38,503 nt of DNA from Verrucomicrobiota bacterium (lineage in GTDB: Bacteria; Verrucomicrobiota; Verrucomicrobiia; Chthoniobacterales; UBA10450): assembly GCA_003220155.1 (NCBI GenBank), contig QHRO01000242.1:1-38503 (forward strand), read 5' to 3'. Below the pieces are notes generated by a model that worked only from the letters and a program-made list of their open reading frames with translations, searched no databases and was not told the origin of the DNA. The stretch's first letter is position 1. Every line of letters starts with the position of its first letter. The position numbers were made by a program, and so were the translations under genes. This document shows, piece after piece, positions 1-8,412 of the stretch.

Positions 1-47
1 AGCTCTGCGACGCCAGGCTCGCGGAGCTCGACCCTCCATCAGTTGCC
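1..47. repeat. Possible fragment of an interspersed palindromic repeat
   Basis: This short non-coding edge follows the glnE stop codon. Its GC-rich text (gctcgcggagctcgaccctcc) resembles one arm of the inverted repeat found after waaA at 7866-7941. It is cut by the window edge, so its full structure cannot be seen. The assignment is weak. Confidence 0.25.
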
Positions 48-2735
48 TCAGCCGCCGAAATGCTTGCCGTAGATCGCGTGAATATCCGCGCGAGCGCGTT
101 CATAGGCCTGTTGCCAACTTTCGCGATCTTTGAATCCCATGCGAACAGCAAGCTTGCGCTGTTCGATTGGGTCGGGCGGCAAAGATGATGCGCTCGTGTT
201 TCGCCAGCGCCGCAGAACCGTTTCAAGGCGACGCAAAAATTCATAACCGCGGCCAAGCAAATCCGCATCCTCGGGGGAAATGATATCGGCAAGCTTTGCG
301 ATTGCCAACCGCACCGAAGTTTCGCGCACATCGTGTCGCATCTGCAGTGCCTGAACCAGAAACTCAGCCTCGACGATTCCTCCAATGCCGGTCTTGAAAT
401 CGAGCGCGTCGTTACCGCTGCCCCGTTCCGCACGGATGCGCTGTACCATGGCATCGATTTTGCCAAACAAATCAGGATCGCGGCCTGCGATGGACCAGGC
501 CGCGTGCGCGATTGCGCGAAAGGTTTCCTGGTTCGGGCCGGCTACCGGCCGGGCACGGGTCAGTGCCTGAATTTCCCAAAACTGGGCGCGATCGCGATAG
601 TAGGCCTCGAAGGCCTCGAGCGACCCGACAAGCGGCCCTTTTTCGCCTTCGGGACGCAGGCGCGCATCAACTGATGCAATGACACCTTCCGGACTTGGGA
701 TTGAAAGGACGGTTATGAAATCTTGCGCGGCGCGAAAATCATCGCCGACAAACATGAGATCGAGATCGGACGCATAGGTCAGTTCGCGACCGCCAAATTT
801 TCCCATCGCGATGATCGTCAGATTTTTCGCGCCCACAATTGCAGCCGCAGCGAGAAGGCAGGCTTCAGCCAGGTCCGTAATTTCCTGCCACAAGTTTGGC
901 AGAGGGCCGAGTCCTAATACGTCACGCATAATCGTGCGCAGCAACTGCGTTTGCCGATAAAGGCGAATGGAATCGAGATCGCCACGCTCGACCAAAGGAT
1001 GAAGCGACGCAGCATGCTCGGGGAGTGACAACGATCGATTGAGATTTGCGCTGCGGGTAATTTCCTCCAGCAGATGCGGGTGACGAATCAGAACATTGGT
1101 CGCAAAAAAACTGGCATCAAACGTTCGCACCAGCAGCTCGAGGAGTTTCGGATTGGTCGCGAGCAATTCGAAAAGAAGACTGCGCAAACCGAAGGCTTCC
1201 ACGAAACGCACGATGGCGATGAGAGTGGCATCGGGATCGGCGCACTGCACCAGTTCCTCAAGTAGCAGCGGTCGAAGTCTGCGAAAAATCTGCCGCGTCC
1301 GTGGGGCAACATGAAAGGAAACGGAACCCTGCGCTAATTCGTTGAGCGTCCGCGTGGCGCGCGCTGGATCGGAAAAAATATCGAGATTGACCGCGGGCGC
1401 GGCGGTTCCGGAAGCGATGAGGTGATGAAAGATTTCGCGGACGCGTTCATTACTCGCCTGCAAATCGGCCAGCAATGTCGCAGCGGAATCAAAGCCGAGG
1501 CTTCGCGCGAGCCGTTCACGCTTCTCGGGGTCGTCGGGAATCGAATGCGTTTGCCGTTCCGCCTCGATTTGCAAGCGGTGTTCGATGCGCCGCAGAAAAC
1601 GATACGACTCATCTAGGATGCGCACTTCTGAGCCCGGGAGCAATTCAAGCTCGGCGATCGCGCGCAATGCTTTCAGTGTCCCCGGCTCCTGCAAGAAAGC
1701 GTGTTGCGCGCCATGAACGAATTGGAGCGTCTGGATAACAAACTCGACCTCACGAATTCCGCCGGCGCCGAGTTTGACGTCTAATTCGTCAGCCGGCACC
1801 TCGCGTTCAATCCGACGTTTGATCGCGGCAATTTCGTCAAGCAGCTCCGGTGTGGGGTTTTTCGGAAAAATGAAAGGCTGATGTTGCCGCGAGAATTCGT
1901 AGGCCAGCTCTTTACTTCCGCAAACGTGGCGGGCTTTGATCAACGCCAGCCGCTCCCAGGTCTCGCCGAACCCGGCATAGTAATTTTCCATGCTTTCGAG
2001 CGAACGGGCGAGCGGGCCGGCCGAACCCTCGGGTCGTAGCCGCAGGTCGAGTCGGAACAAGGCAGGCTCGCCGGCAGAAAATGATTTTACGATTTGCTCC
2101 GCGAGGCGGTTATGCCATTCGTGGTTGGAAAGCCGCGGTGAGACCTGACCTTCTTCGCCATAGAGGAACATGAGATCGATGTCGGAACTGTGATTTAATT
2201 CCCGGCCGCCAAGTTTGCCCAGACCCAGGATGGTGAATTCAGTGTGAGGCGCGCCGAATCGCGCACGCAAGCGTGTGTCGCATTCTTCGTAAACGATGGC
2301 GAGGCAAACTCCCGCTAAACACGATAGTTCGGCCGTCGTGTCCTCGAGCGATGACGCCTCCGCCAGCTCGCGCAAAGCGATACGCGTCATTTCTCGTGCT
2401 TTCCACAAGCGTAAGGCGCGGAAATTTTCAGCTCGAACTGATTTCGAGCTATCGTGCAACTCTGCCAGCATTCGCCGCGGCCCGCGGTCAGACATCGAAA
2501 TTTCGGGGCGGGCCAGCCAGCGAAGAAGCTCGGGATTGCGCTGCAATCGTTCCGCGCGAATCTGCGAAACCGCCAGAAGATGAATCAGCGCTTCTTCGCC
2601 GAGAGGGAAATCGCGCAAGAAATCCGGAAGAGAACCGTCCCAGTCGGCAGCAATGTCGTTCAGCGCCGTTTCAACCTGGGGCGGATTGAGTGATTTCTCC
2701 GCTTTTGCTTTTATCCAGCGCGCTTGCGAGCTCAT
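48..2735 (-). CDS. glnE: Bifunctional glutamine synthetase adenylyltransferase/adenylyl-removing enzyme
   Basis: GlnE adds AMP to, and removes it from, glutamine synthetase in the cytoplasm, adjusting nitrogen assimilation in response to PII and glutamine. The 895-residue product is slightly shorter than the usual ~945. Two nucleotidyltransferase cores are visible: GLGKLGGRELNHSSDIDL at about residues 171-188 (adenylyl-removing half) and AMGKFGGRELTYASDLDL at about 645-665 (adenylyltransferase half). Each carries the G-G-x(n)-D-x-D metal-binding pattern, and each is followed by a helical region with an IREVEF-like or IVEAEF motif. The start is the ATG complementary to 2733-2735. It is the last of three closely spaced minus-strand genes (dgk, rhomboid, glnE), so co-transcription is plausible. 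Both halves look complete and the family assignment is firm. Confidence 0.97.
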   Translation of the reverse strand: MSSQARWIKAKAEKSLNPPQVETALNDIAADWDGSLPDFLRDFPLGEEALIHLLAVSQIRAERLQRNPELLRWLARPEISMSDRGPRRMLAELHDSSKSVRAENFRALRLWKAREMTRIALRELAEASSLEDTTAELSCLAGVCLAIVYEECDTRLRARFGAPHTEFTILGLGKLGGRELNHSSDIDLMFLYGEEGQVSPRLSNHEWHNRLAEQIVKSFSAGEPALFRLDLRLRPEGSAGPLARSLESMENYYAGFGETWERLALIKARHVCGSKELAYEFSRQHQPFIFPKNPTPELLDEIAAIKRRIEREVPADELDVKLGAGGIREVEFVIQTLQFVHGAQHAFLQEPGTLKALRAIAELELLPGSEVRILDESYRFLRRIEHRLQIEAERQTHSIPDDPEKRERLARSLGFDSAATLLADLQASNERVREIFHHLIASGTAAPAVNLDIFSDPARATRTLNELAQGSVSFHVAPRTRQIFRRLRPLLLEELVQCADPDATLIAIVRFVEAFGLRSLLFELLATNPKLLELLVRTFDASFFATNVLIRHPHLLEEITRSANLNRSLSLPEHAASLHPLVERGDLDSIRLYRQTQLLRTIMRDVLGLGPLPNLWQEITDLAEACLLAAAAIVGAKNLTIIAMGKFGGRELTYASDLDLMFVGDDFRAAQDFITVLSIPSPEGVIASVDARLRPEGEKGPLVGSLEAFEAYYRDRAQFWEIQALTRARPVAGPNQETFRAIAHAAWSIAGRDPDLFGKIDAMVQRIRAERGSGNDALDFKTGIGGIVEAEFLVQALQMRHDVRETSVRLAIAKLADIISPEDADLLGRGYEFLRRLETVLRRWRNTSASSLPPDPIEQRKLAVRMGFKDRESWQQAYERARADIHAIYGKHFGG

Positions 2736-2764
2736 CGCGCCTTCGAATTAACACGAAAGCGGGA

Positions 2765-3601
2765 TCAGGGCTCGGTTTTCGAGAGCATTTTTTCCCTCGC
2801 CTGTTCGAGCAGTCGGCGCTCGCCCCTGCTCAAGCTTTCCAGACCGCAGCGGGAAATCTTCTCGAGCAACGGATCTATTTCCTCCGCCACGAATTGATCG
2901 GCAGTCATGGAGCGCATCCGCTCCACTTTGACCCGGCGCTGCTGAAGCACGCGTGCAAGAAACGAGGTGCGGCCAAATCCGAGAAGATGGGCATAAAACC
3001 AACCCGCGACTGCACCTCCGAGAAAGGCGCTGTGGCCGACACTTCCGGTGCGATCGAAAAGCAGGAGAGCGATGGCAGCGAGAAGCGCGATCTGAGCGAC
3101 GCGGCGCATCTTTAATCGCACCGGCACCATGAACAGAAGCAGGGCTGTCATCTCCAACTCGGGCAAAATGGTGGCGTAGGCTGCGAAGATTGCAGCGATG
3201 CCCCCTCCGGCCGCGAACAAGACACAATCGCTCGGCATGAGAAAGAGATGACCGAGCTCGCCGCTAAAAGCGCCAAAGAGATAGAGGAAAAGAAATTGCC
3301 GCTGTCCGATAATCGCCTCCACATCGCGCCCGACAAAATAAAGGACCAGCATAATGGCGAGGAAATGCCAGATGTTGTTATAGAGCAGCGGGGCGGTAAA
3401 AAATTGCCAGGCGTAAGCGTCCGAAATACCGCGATCGCTAAGGCCGAGATATTCGAGAACGAATCCGCGATTCCAGGAGGTGAGAACGAGCTGGATAATG
3501 AAAGCCGCGGCGTTCAGACCCAGTAATGAAAAAAGAACGATACACTGCGGGGGCGCCCATGAGCGCGTGAAACGCGACGCCTTTCGCCCTGATAGCCGCA
3601 T
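2765..3601 (-). CDS. Rhomboid-family membrane protein, probably catalytically inactive
   Basis: The 278-residue protein has about six hydrophobic segments between residues 20 and 205 and a charged cytoplasmic tail ending in a helical region. The rhomboid fold is suggested by WHFLAIMLVLYFVGRDVE (residues 78-95), a glycine-rich segment AAGGG (130-134) and GHSAFLGG (189-196). All three active-site landmarks are altered. The oxyanion Asn of HxxxN is Ile83, the Ser of GASG is Gly132, and the catalytic His of HxxHLGG is Phe193. I therefore infer an iRhom-like pseudoprotease, which may bind or chaperone membrane proteins. It starts 62 bases after the lipid kinase stop and ends 29 bases before glnE. 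The family call is good; function is unknown. Confidence 0.85.
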   Translation of the reverse strand: MRLSGRKASRFTRSWAPPQCIVLFSLLGLNAAAFIIQLVLTSWNRGFVLEYLGLSDRGISDAYAWQFFTAPLLYNNIWHFLAIMLVLYFVGRDVEAIIGQRQFLFLYLFGAFSGELGHLFLMPSDCVLFAAGGGIAAIFAAYATILPELEMTALLLFMVPVRLKMRRVAQIALLAAIALLLFDRTGSVGHSAFLGGAVAGWFYAHLLGFGRTSFLARVLQQRRVKVERMRSMTADQFVAEEIDPLLEKISRCGLESLSRGERRLLEQAREKMLSKTEP

Positions 3602-3663
3602 ACATAAAGATTATCGCACCCGGCGAGCGATGTCGACGGGTGATTCGCCGCGAAAATCGAAAA

Positions 3664-4527
3664 TCAGGCGGGCGCGAGCACCCGGAGACCCCGTTCCCGC
3701 ATTCGAAACTCGACCGGGCAGGTCCCGATCAACTCGCCATCGACCTCGACCGGCACCTCGTCCTCAGAGGTAACACGCAAGCGTTTGGTCTGAAAATACT
3801 CCAGCTCCGGCATGGTGATGGACGAGCTGAAGATCACCTCTTGCAGGTAACGAATGATATCGAGATAACCGATTCGCTTAAAGACGACGATATCGAGCAA
3901 GCCGTCGTCGATCAGGGCGCGTTTAAAAAACGGGAATGGTCCACCATAAAGGCGGCCATTTCCGATGAGGACAAAGGAGCCTTCCGTGGTTTTCACGCCT
4001 TTCGATTCAATCACAAGATGCGGCGGCGGGCGGGAGGCGATCTGCGCCGCCGAAATAAGATAGCTGAGGGGGCCAAAGCTGCGTTTGAGGGCCAGGCTCG
4101 TCTCCTTCACCGCCTGGGCGTCGAGTCCGATACCGGCGAGTTGCACAAAATGTTTTCCGTTCGCGTTTGGCAAATCAATGGTGCGGGTGTGGCCATCACA
4201 AATAATCTGCCAGCATTGCTTCAAGTCGCCCGAGGGCAAACCGAGTTCGGTGGCAAAGACGTTGATAGTGCCGATTGGCAACAAACCGAGTGCGGCCGAT
4301 GTGCCGGCGAGACCGTTAACGACTTCATTGATCGTTCCATCGCCGCCAGCCGCCACAATTCTCCGGTACCCTTCCCGCGCCGCTTTGCGGGCGAGCGATT
4401 CCGCTTCGCCGATGCGTGAGGTCGAATGCAACGTCGCTCCTTGTGACACCTTTTCCACTCGCGAGCGCCAATGACGGGCACGCTCGCTACGCGCTGCCGG
4501 ATTTAGAATAACAAGGGTGTCCTGCAC
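3664..4527 (-). CDS. Diacylglycerol kinase-catalytic-domain lipid kinase (YegS/DgkB-like)
   Basis: The 287-residue protein has the DAGK catalytic domain from its N-terminus. It has ILNPAARS at residues 7-14, the nucleotide-binding motif GGDGTINEVVNG at 61-72 and LPIGTINVFATELGLP at about 83-98. The C-terminal beta-rich lid with VPVEVDGELIG is typical of the YegS/BmrU group. Such enzymes phosphorylate diacylglycerol or related lipids at the inner face of the membrane and often feed phospholipid recycling. The exact lipid substrate cannot be read from the sequence. The start codon is GTG (complement of 4525-4527). It is the first gene of the minus-strand run and is divergent from the asmA-like gene, with only about 40 bases between them. 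Confidence 0.93.
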   Translation of the reverse strand: MQDTLVILNPAARSERARHWRSRVEKVSQGATLHSTSRIGEAESLARKAAREGYRRIVAAGGDGTINEVVNGLAGTSAALGLLPIGTINVFATELGLPSGDLKQCWQIICDGHTRTIDLPNANGKHFVQLAGIGLDAQAVKETSLALKRSFGPLSYLISAAQIASRPPPHLVIESKGVKTTEGSFVLIGNGRLYGGPFPFFKRALIDDGLLDIVVFKRIGYLDIIRYLQEVIFSSSITMPELEYFQTKRLRVTSEDEVPVEVDGELIGTCPVEFRMRERGLRVLAPA

Positions 4528-4568
4528 GAATGATTTACTGCAATGACGCGCTGAGTAATGTTTTTTGA

Positions 4569-6020
4569 ATGTTCCGCCTTAGGCGAACCATCGGATGGCT
4601 GTTCCTGGTCGTGGTTGCGATTTTTCTGGTATCGCTGCTGGGGGCAAATCTCTATGTGCAATCACAGGCAACACAAGAGCGGATTCAGCAGGAACTCAGC
4701 CAACGTCTTAAGATGCCGCTGCAGATTCAGCGGATCAGTGTCACGCCGTGGGGCGGACTGAAACTCAGCGGAATCACCATTCCGCAAAGCAACGATGTCC
4801 ATGCTGCGCCATTTCTCCAAGCCAAACACTTTCAACTTCGCGTCCAATTACGTTCGATTTTCTGGCGACCGCTGGTCATTAAAGAGGTCGCGCTGATTGC
4901 GCCGGCAGTGATCTGGCCGCAAAACGAATCTGGCGAATGGCGCGTGCCAATGAAGGAAACGCCTTCCGAAGCTCAGGCGCAAGTTGAGGAGCCGACGGTT
5001 TCAACCCCGGAAACCCTGCCGGAAGGCACCCCCCCCGAAAAGGAGCGGAAACAACCGAAAGCAGTAGAGGCCGAAAATGCTGCACCCGGGCCGCAAATCA
5101 AAAAGGTGCGGTTGAGCGATGGCAGTTTCCATTTTCTCGACCACGAGAAACGAAACATCGCGTTGTTCGATGGGGTCCAGTTTTCTTCCTCCATGCGTGA
5201 TGTTACGACGATTCGAGGCCAGGCTCGCGTCGCCAAAATCGTTCTCCGTGATCGCGTTTTTCTTTCCGCGCTGCGGTCGCCCATTCACTACAGTCCGAGC
5301 GAGCTCGAACTCTCCGGGATTACCGCGCAAATCGCGAAAGGACAACTAGACGGAGATTTTTCGATGCAACCGCAGGCAGAAGATTCGCCCTTCACGGTAC
5401 ACGCAAGTTTTCATCGGGTGCAGGCAGATCAATTAGTGGCTGAAGCGGGTGGTTCCCGAGAAATCATTCGCGGTACTTTAGAAGGGACCCTCGAGGCGAC
5501 CGGCAAAACCGCCGATCCCGATGCTCTGAGCGGTTCCGGCACCATCCTTTTGCAAAATGGCCATGTGCAGCAGTTCGCAGTGCTCGCTGCGCTCGGACAA
5601 TTGCTGCAAATCGAGGAACTGACGCAGCTTGATCTCGAACAAGCCGAAGCAAAGTATCATCTCGCTGGCAACACCGTCCTGGTCGATGAGTTGCTCTTGC
5701 GTTCGCCTAATTTGCGCCTTACCGCCACTGGTTCCGTTTCGTTGCGCGGCAAACTCGCACTCGATTCCGTGCTTGCGATTAATGAAAAAATCCGGAGCCA
5801 ATTGTTTCGCGGAATTCGCGAAAATTTTGTTGCAACCTCCGAGCCCGGACAGTATGCGCTCCAGTTTCACGTCGGCGGCACTTTGGAGAAACCGAAAACG
5901 GATTTAGTAGAACGCGCCGTAGGCGCTGATCTTAAGGACCTCGGCGGTGTCATCGACGCGCTTCTCGGCCACAAAAGCAAAAAAAAGAAGGCCGCGCCGT
6001 CGGCTTCGCCTACACCGTGA
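4569..6020 (+). CDS. AsmA/TamB-like inner-membrane-anchored envelope protein
   Basis: The 483-residue protein has one N-terminal membrane anchor (residues 9-28, WLFLVVVAIFLVSLLGANLY). This is followed by LQIQRISVTPWGGLKLSGITIPQ, the beta-strand pattern at the start of AsmA-type domains. Residues ~120-170 are a low-complexity Glu/Pro-rich linker. The C-terminal half (about 290-460) again resembles AsmA C-terminal repeats, with GTLEGTLEATG and LRLTATGSVSLRGKLALDSV. AsmA-like proteins sit in the periplasm and are linked to outer-membrane assembly or lipid transport. The tail is Lys/Pro-rich. Its TGA stop overlaps the rsmD GTG start (GTGA), which suggests translational coupling. The precise role is unknown. 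Confidence 0.82.
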   Translation: MFRLRRTIGWLFLVVVAIFLVSLLGANLYVQSQATQERIQQELSQRLKMPLQIQRISVTPWGGLKLSGITIPQSNDVHAAPFLQAKHFQLRVQLRSIFWRPLVIKEVALIAPAVIWPQNESGEWRVPMKETPSEAQAQVEEPTVSTPETLPEGTPPEKERKQPKAVEAENAAPGPQIKKVRLSDGSFHFLDHEKRNIALFDGVQFSSSMRDVTTIRGQARVAKIVLRDRVFLSALRSPIHYSPSELELSGITAQIAKGQLDGDFSMQPQAEDSPFTVHASFHRVQADQLVAEAGGSREIIRGTLEGTLEATGKTADPDALSGSGTILLQNGHVQQFAVLAALGQLLQIEELTQLDLEQAEAKYHLAGNTVLVDELLLRSPNLRLTATGSVSLRGKLALDSVLAINEKIRSQLFRGIRENFVATSEPGQYALQFHVGGTLEKPKTDLVERAVGADLKDLGGVIDALLGHKSKKKKAAPSASPTP

Positions 6021-6565
6021 GGGTTATTGCGGGCAGGGCGGGCGGCCTGCAACTGAAAGTCCCCCGCACCGGTGTACGACCAACGATGGATCGCGTGAAG
6101 GCTGCGATTTTTTCGAGCTTGGGCGAGAAGGTCATCGGAGCACGCATATTGGATCTTTTTGCCGGTGCCGGCGGGCTCGGCATCGAAGCAATGAGTCGCG
6201 GCGCGGCCTCCGCGGTCTTCGTTGAATCAAATCGAAACGCGGCGCGAATCATCGAACGCAATCTCGCCATTGCCGACGTGGATGGTCGCGTGCGGGTGCA
6301 GGATGTATTTGCGTATTTGAAATACGCGACCGGGCCGTTCGATATTATTTTTGCTGATCCGCCCTACGAAGCCGCGCCCGGAGCAAAATCTTTTACCGAT
6401 TTGCTACTAAACGATCCGAAAATTCCTCGTCTGCTTGTTCCTGACGGTGTGTTGGTTCTTGAGAAACGGCCGGGCGAGAAGGTGCCAGAGCATCCACACT
6501 GGAAAGAAGTCCGAGCGCGTCGCTATGGCGCGACCGAAGTAATTTTTGCGGAGCGCCAGAGATGA
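6017..6565 (+). CDS. rsmD: 16S rRNA (guanine(966)-N(2))-methyltransferase RsmD
   Basis: RsmD methylates G966 of 16S rRNA using S-adenosylmethionine. The 182-residue product has the expected length. It begins MRVIAGRAGGLQL, has the RPTMDRVKAAIFSSLG signature (residues 21-35), SAM-binding motif I ILDLFAGAGGLGIEA (44-58) and catalytic ADPPY (113-117). The GTG start overlaps the preceding stop codon, and its own TGA overlaps the ATG of waaA (ATGA), so all three genes appear translationally coupled. Confidence is high because all family motifs are present. Confidence 0.96.
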   Translation: MRVIAGRAGGLQLKVPRTGVRPTMDRVKAAIFSSLGEKVIGARILDLFAGAGGLGIEAMSRGAASAVFVESNRNAARIIERNLAIADVDGRVRVQDVFAYLKYATGPFDIIFADPPYEAAPGAKSFTDLLLNDPKIPRLLVPDGVLVLEKRPGEKVPEHPHWKEVRARRYGATEVIFAERQR

Positions 6566-7857
6566 TCCGGCTCATCTACAATCTGCTCTGGCCAATCGGT
6601 CTGCTGCTGTTCCTACCCTCGTACCTCGCGAAAATGTTCCGGCGCGGCGGCTATCGAAAAAACTTTGGGCAACGGCTCGGTTTTTATTCAACCGAATACC
6701 GGCAACGCTTGCACGGAAAAAACCTGACCTGGATTCATGCCGTCAGTGTGGGTGAAGTCGTAATCGCGCTAAAACTCGCGGAACAATTGCGCGCACTGCA
6801 ACCCGATCTGAAGTGCGTCCTCACCACCACGACAACGACCGGCCGTGCTCTGGCACAGAAGCGTGCGCCCGATTGGATGGATGTTCTCTACGCCCCGCTT
6901 GATTTTTGGCCGGTGATGCGTCGCGCGTTTCGCGTTATTGCGCCGCAGCGTATCATTTTGATCGAAGCGGAAGTCTGGCCAAACCTGGTGGCGGAAGCAA
7001 CGCGCCGGAAAACTCCGATCATATTGGCAAATGCACGCTTATCCCCGCGTTCGGAACGAAGATTTCGACGTTTCAAGATTTTTGTCGGGCCCATTTTTCG
7101 TCAACTCGATCTTGTTTGCGTGCCAATACTCGAAGACGCTGAGCGATGGAAAAATCTTGGCGCGACCCCGTCCCAAATTCATGTGGTTGGTAATATCAAG
7201 TACGACGTTTTCAATCAGTCGATTTTATCCAGCGCGGCGCGACGATTCATCGAAACAGCGATTGATGCGACTCAGCCAATTCTTCTCGGCGGCAGCACCC
7301 ATCGGGGCGAGGAAAAGATTCTGGCGGATGTTTTTTGCGCGCTCCGATCGGAATTCCCCAATTTGTTTTTGGTTTTGGCGCCGCGTCATGTCGAGAGAGT
7401 GAAGGAAGTAGAATCGGAATTACGCCAGCGCAATCTGCGGGCGATTCGACGCACTGCAGCCGAGAAGCCCGCGCAATTGCCTGATTGCCTGCTCATCGAC
7501 ACCACCGGTGAACTGCCGGACTGGTACAATATCGCGACGATTGTTTTTATCGGGAAAAGTCTGACTGCGCATGGCGGTCAAAACCCGGTCGAAGCGATTA
7601 GCGCACAGAAGCCGGTAATTTTTGGGCCGCACATGGAAAATTTTGCAGGTCTGGCAAATCAACTCATCGCGGAAGGCGGCGCGCTGTGTGTCCGAAATTC
7701 GCAGGAATTAATGGAACACTCGCGTCGTTTATTGTGTAACTCCGCCGAGCGAGAAGAGCTGGCGACCAACGCCCTTCGCGTCATTCAACCGCATCGAGAA
7801 GCGGCGGTGCGAACAGCGACACTCATTGAAAAAATTTCTGCGAGCCGGTCGCCCTGA
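6562..7857 (+). CDS. waaA: 3-deoxy-D-manno-octulosonic acid (Kdo) transferase
   Basis: WaaA/KdtA transfers Kdo from CMP-Kdo to the lipid A precursor at the cytoplasmic face of the inner membrane. The 431-residue protein has an N-terminal hydrophobic anchor (IYNLLWPIGLLLFLPSYLA), then WIHAVSVGEV at about 54-63. The Kdo-transferase signature regions follow: LTTTTTTGR, IEAEVWPNL and, near the C-terminus, GKSLTAHGGQNPVEAISAQKPVIFGPHMENF. The usual GGHN is GGQN here. The start ATG overlaps the rsmD stop. The gene implies a lipopolysaccharide-type outer membrane. The number of Kdo residues it adds cannot be judged. Confidence 0.96.
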   Translation: MIRLIYNLLWPIGLLLFLPSYLAKMFRRGGYRKNFGQRLGFYSTEYRQRLHGKNLTWIHAVSVGEVVIALKLAEQLRALQPDLKCVLTTTTTTGRALAQKRAPDWMDVLYAPLDFWPVMRRAFRVIAPQRIILIEAEVWPNLVAEATRRKTPIILANARLSPRSERRFRRFKIFVGPIFRQLDLVCVPILEDAERWKNLGATPSQIHVVGNIKYDVFNQSILSSAARRFIETAIDATQPILLGGSTHRGEEKILADVFCALRSEFPNLFLVLAPRHVERVKEVESELRQRNLRAIRRTAAEKPAQLPDCLLIDTTGELPDWYNIATIVFIGKSLTAHGGQNPVEAISAQKPVIFGPHMENFAGLANQLIAEGGALCVRNSQELMEHSRRLLCNSAEREELATNALRVIQPHREAAVRTATLIEKISASRSP

Positions 7858-7865
7858 TTTGCTTG

Positions 7866-7941
7866 CGGCTCCGCAGAGCGTCGCCCTACCAATGAAATTT
7901 TCGCGCGCACGCATTGGTAGGGCGAGACTCCGTCGAGCCGC
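7866..7941. repeat. Inverted repeat after waaA (interspersed palindrome, possible terminator)
   Basis: The 13-base arm cgccctaccaatg (7882-7894) is perfectly complementary to cattggtagggcg (7912-7924), and outer bases gcggct/agccgc (7866-7871, 7936-7941) extend the pairing. There is no following T-run, so an intrinsic terminator is not clear. The cgccctacc text is typical of an interspersed element and recurs in mirrored form in other parts of the window (ttgtagggca at 28466). Confidence 0.7.
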
Positions 7942-8067
7942 GGAGTCAGGGCGCAAAGCTCGATCTTAGTTAACACCAATCGGCGGTGTTACCTGGGATT
8001 TGCTTCGACCATTCGAGAGAAACGCGACTTGCAAGGTCGGTCGTCGTCTTGATATTTGGCGCTCGCC

Positions 8068-8140
8068 GACCCTATCGTCCAGTGGCCTAGGACACCGCCC
8101 TTTCACGGCGGTAACACGGGTTCGAATCCCGTTAGGGTCG
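8068..8140 (+). tRNA. tRNA-Glu (anticodon TTC)
   Basis: A complete cloverleaf can be folded by eye. The acceptor stem is GACCCTA/TAGGGTC with discriminator G8140. The D arm is in tcgtccagtggcctagga. The anticodon stem is CCGCC/GGCGG with loop CTTTCAC and anticodon TTC (8102-8104). The T arm is ACGGG-TTCGAAT-CCCGT. CCA is not encoded, which fits the presence of a CCA-adding enzyme gene at 28.6 kb. The minus-strand ORF track entry over this region is a shadow of the tRNA. Confidence 0.97.
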
Positions 8141-8412
8141 CTTCCCTTGGGAAGCAATGACCATCGGCGGAATGCATAACGGAGTTGCATAACAACTGCA
8201 CGGAAATTCGCCTGCATCCGCTGACGTGCAGCAACGCGAATTTCCTCATGGTTGGCGGTTCATCGACTCCTTTGCAGATGACGTGCTCTGCTGACGCGCG
8301 CGGAATGGGACGACGGGAACGGGTGCAGATGCGGACAAACGCATTCCGCTAGGACGAAAAAGTCTAAAAATGTTGGGGAAGCTCTGGCTCAAACGAATCG
8401 CAGCCGAATGTC
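8141..8412. other. Non-coding stretch between tRNA-Glu and the MerB-like gene
   Basis: Apart from a compact palindrome directly after the tRNA (cttcccttgggaag), I see no gene, clear promoter or repeat here. An in-frame TAA at 8365-8367, with no ATG, GTG or TTG between it and 8413, fixes the start of the next gene. Confidence 0.5.

Noticed and set aside
3640-4419. 259-residue plus-strand ORF opposite the lipid kinase
   Set aside because: It is a shadow of a conserved gene; the GGDGT protein on the other strand is real.
7966-8217. 83-residue minus-strand ORF
   Set aside because: It is the antisense translation of tRNA-Glu and its flanks.
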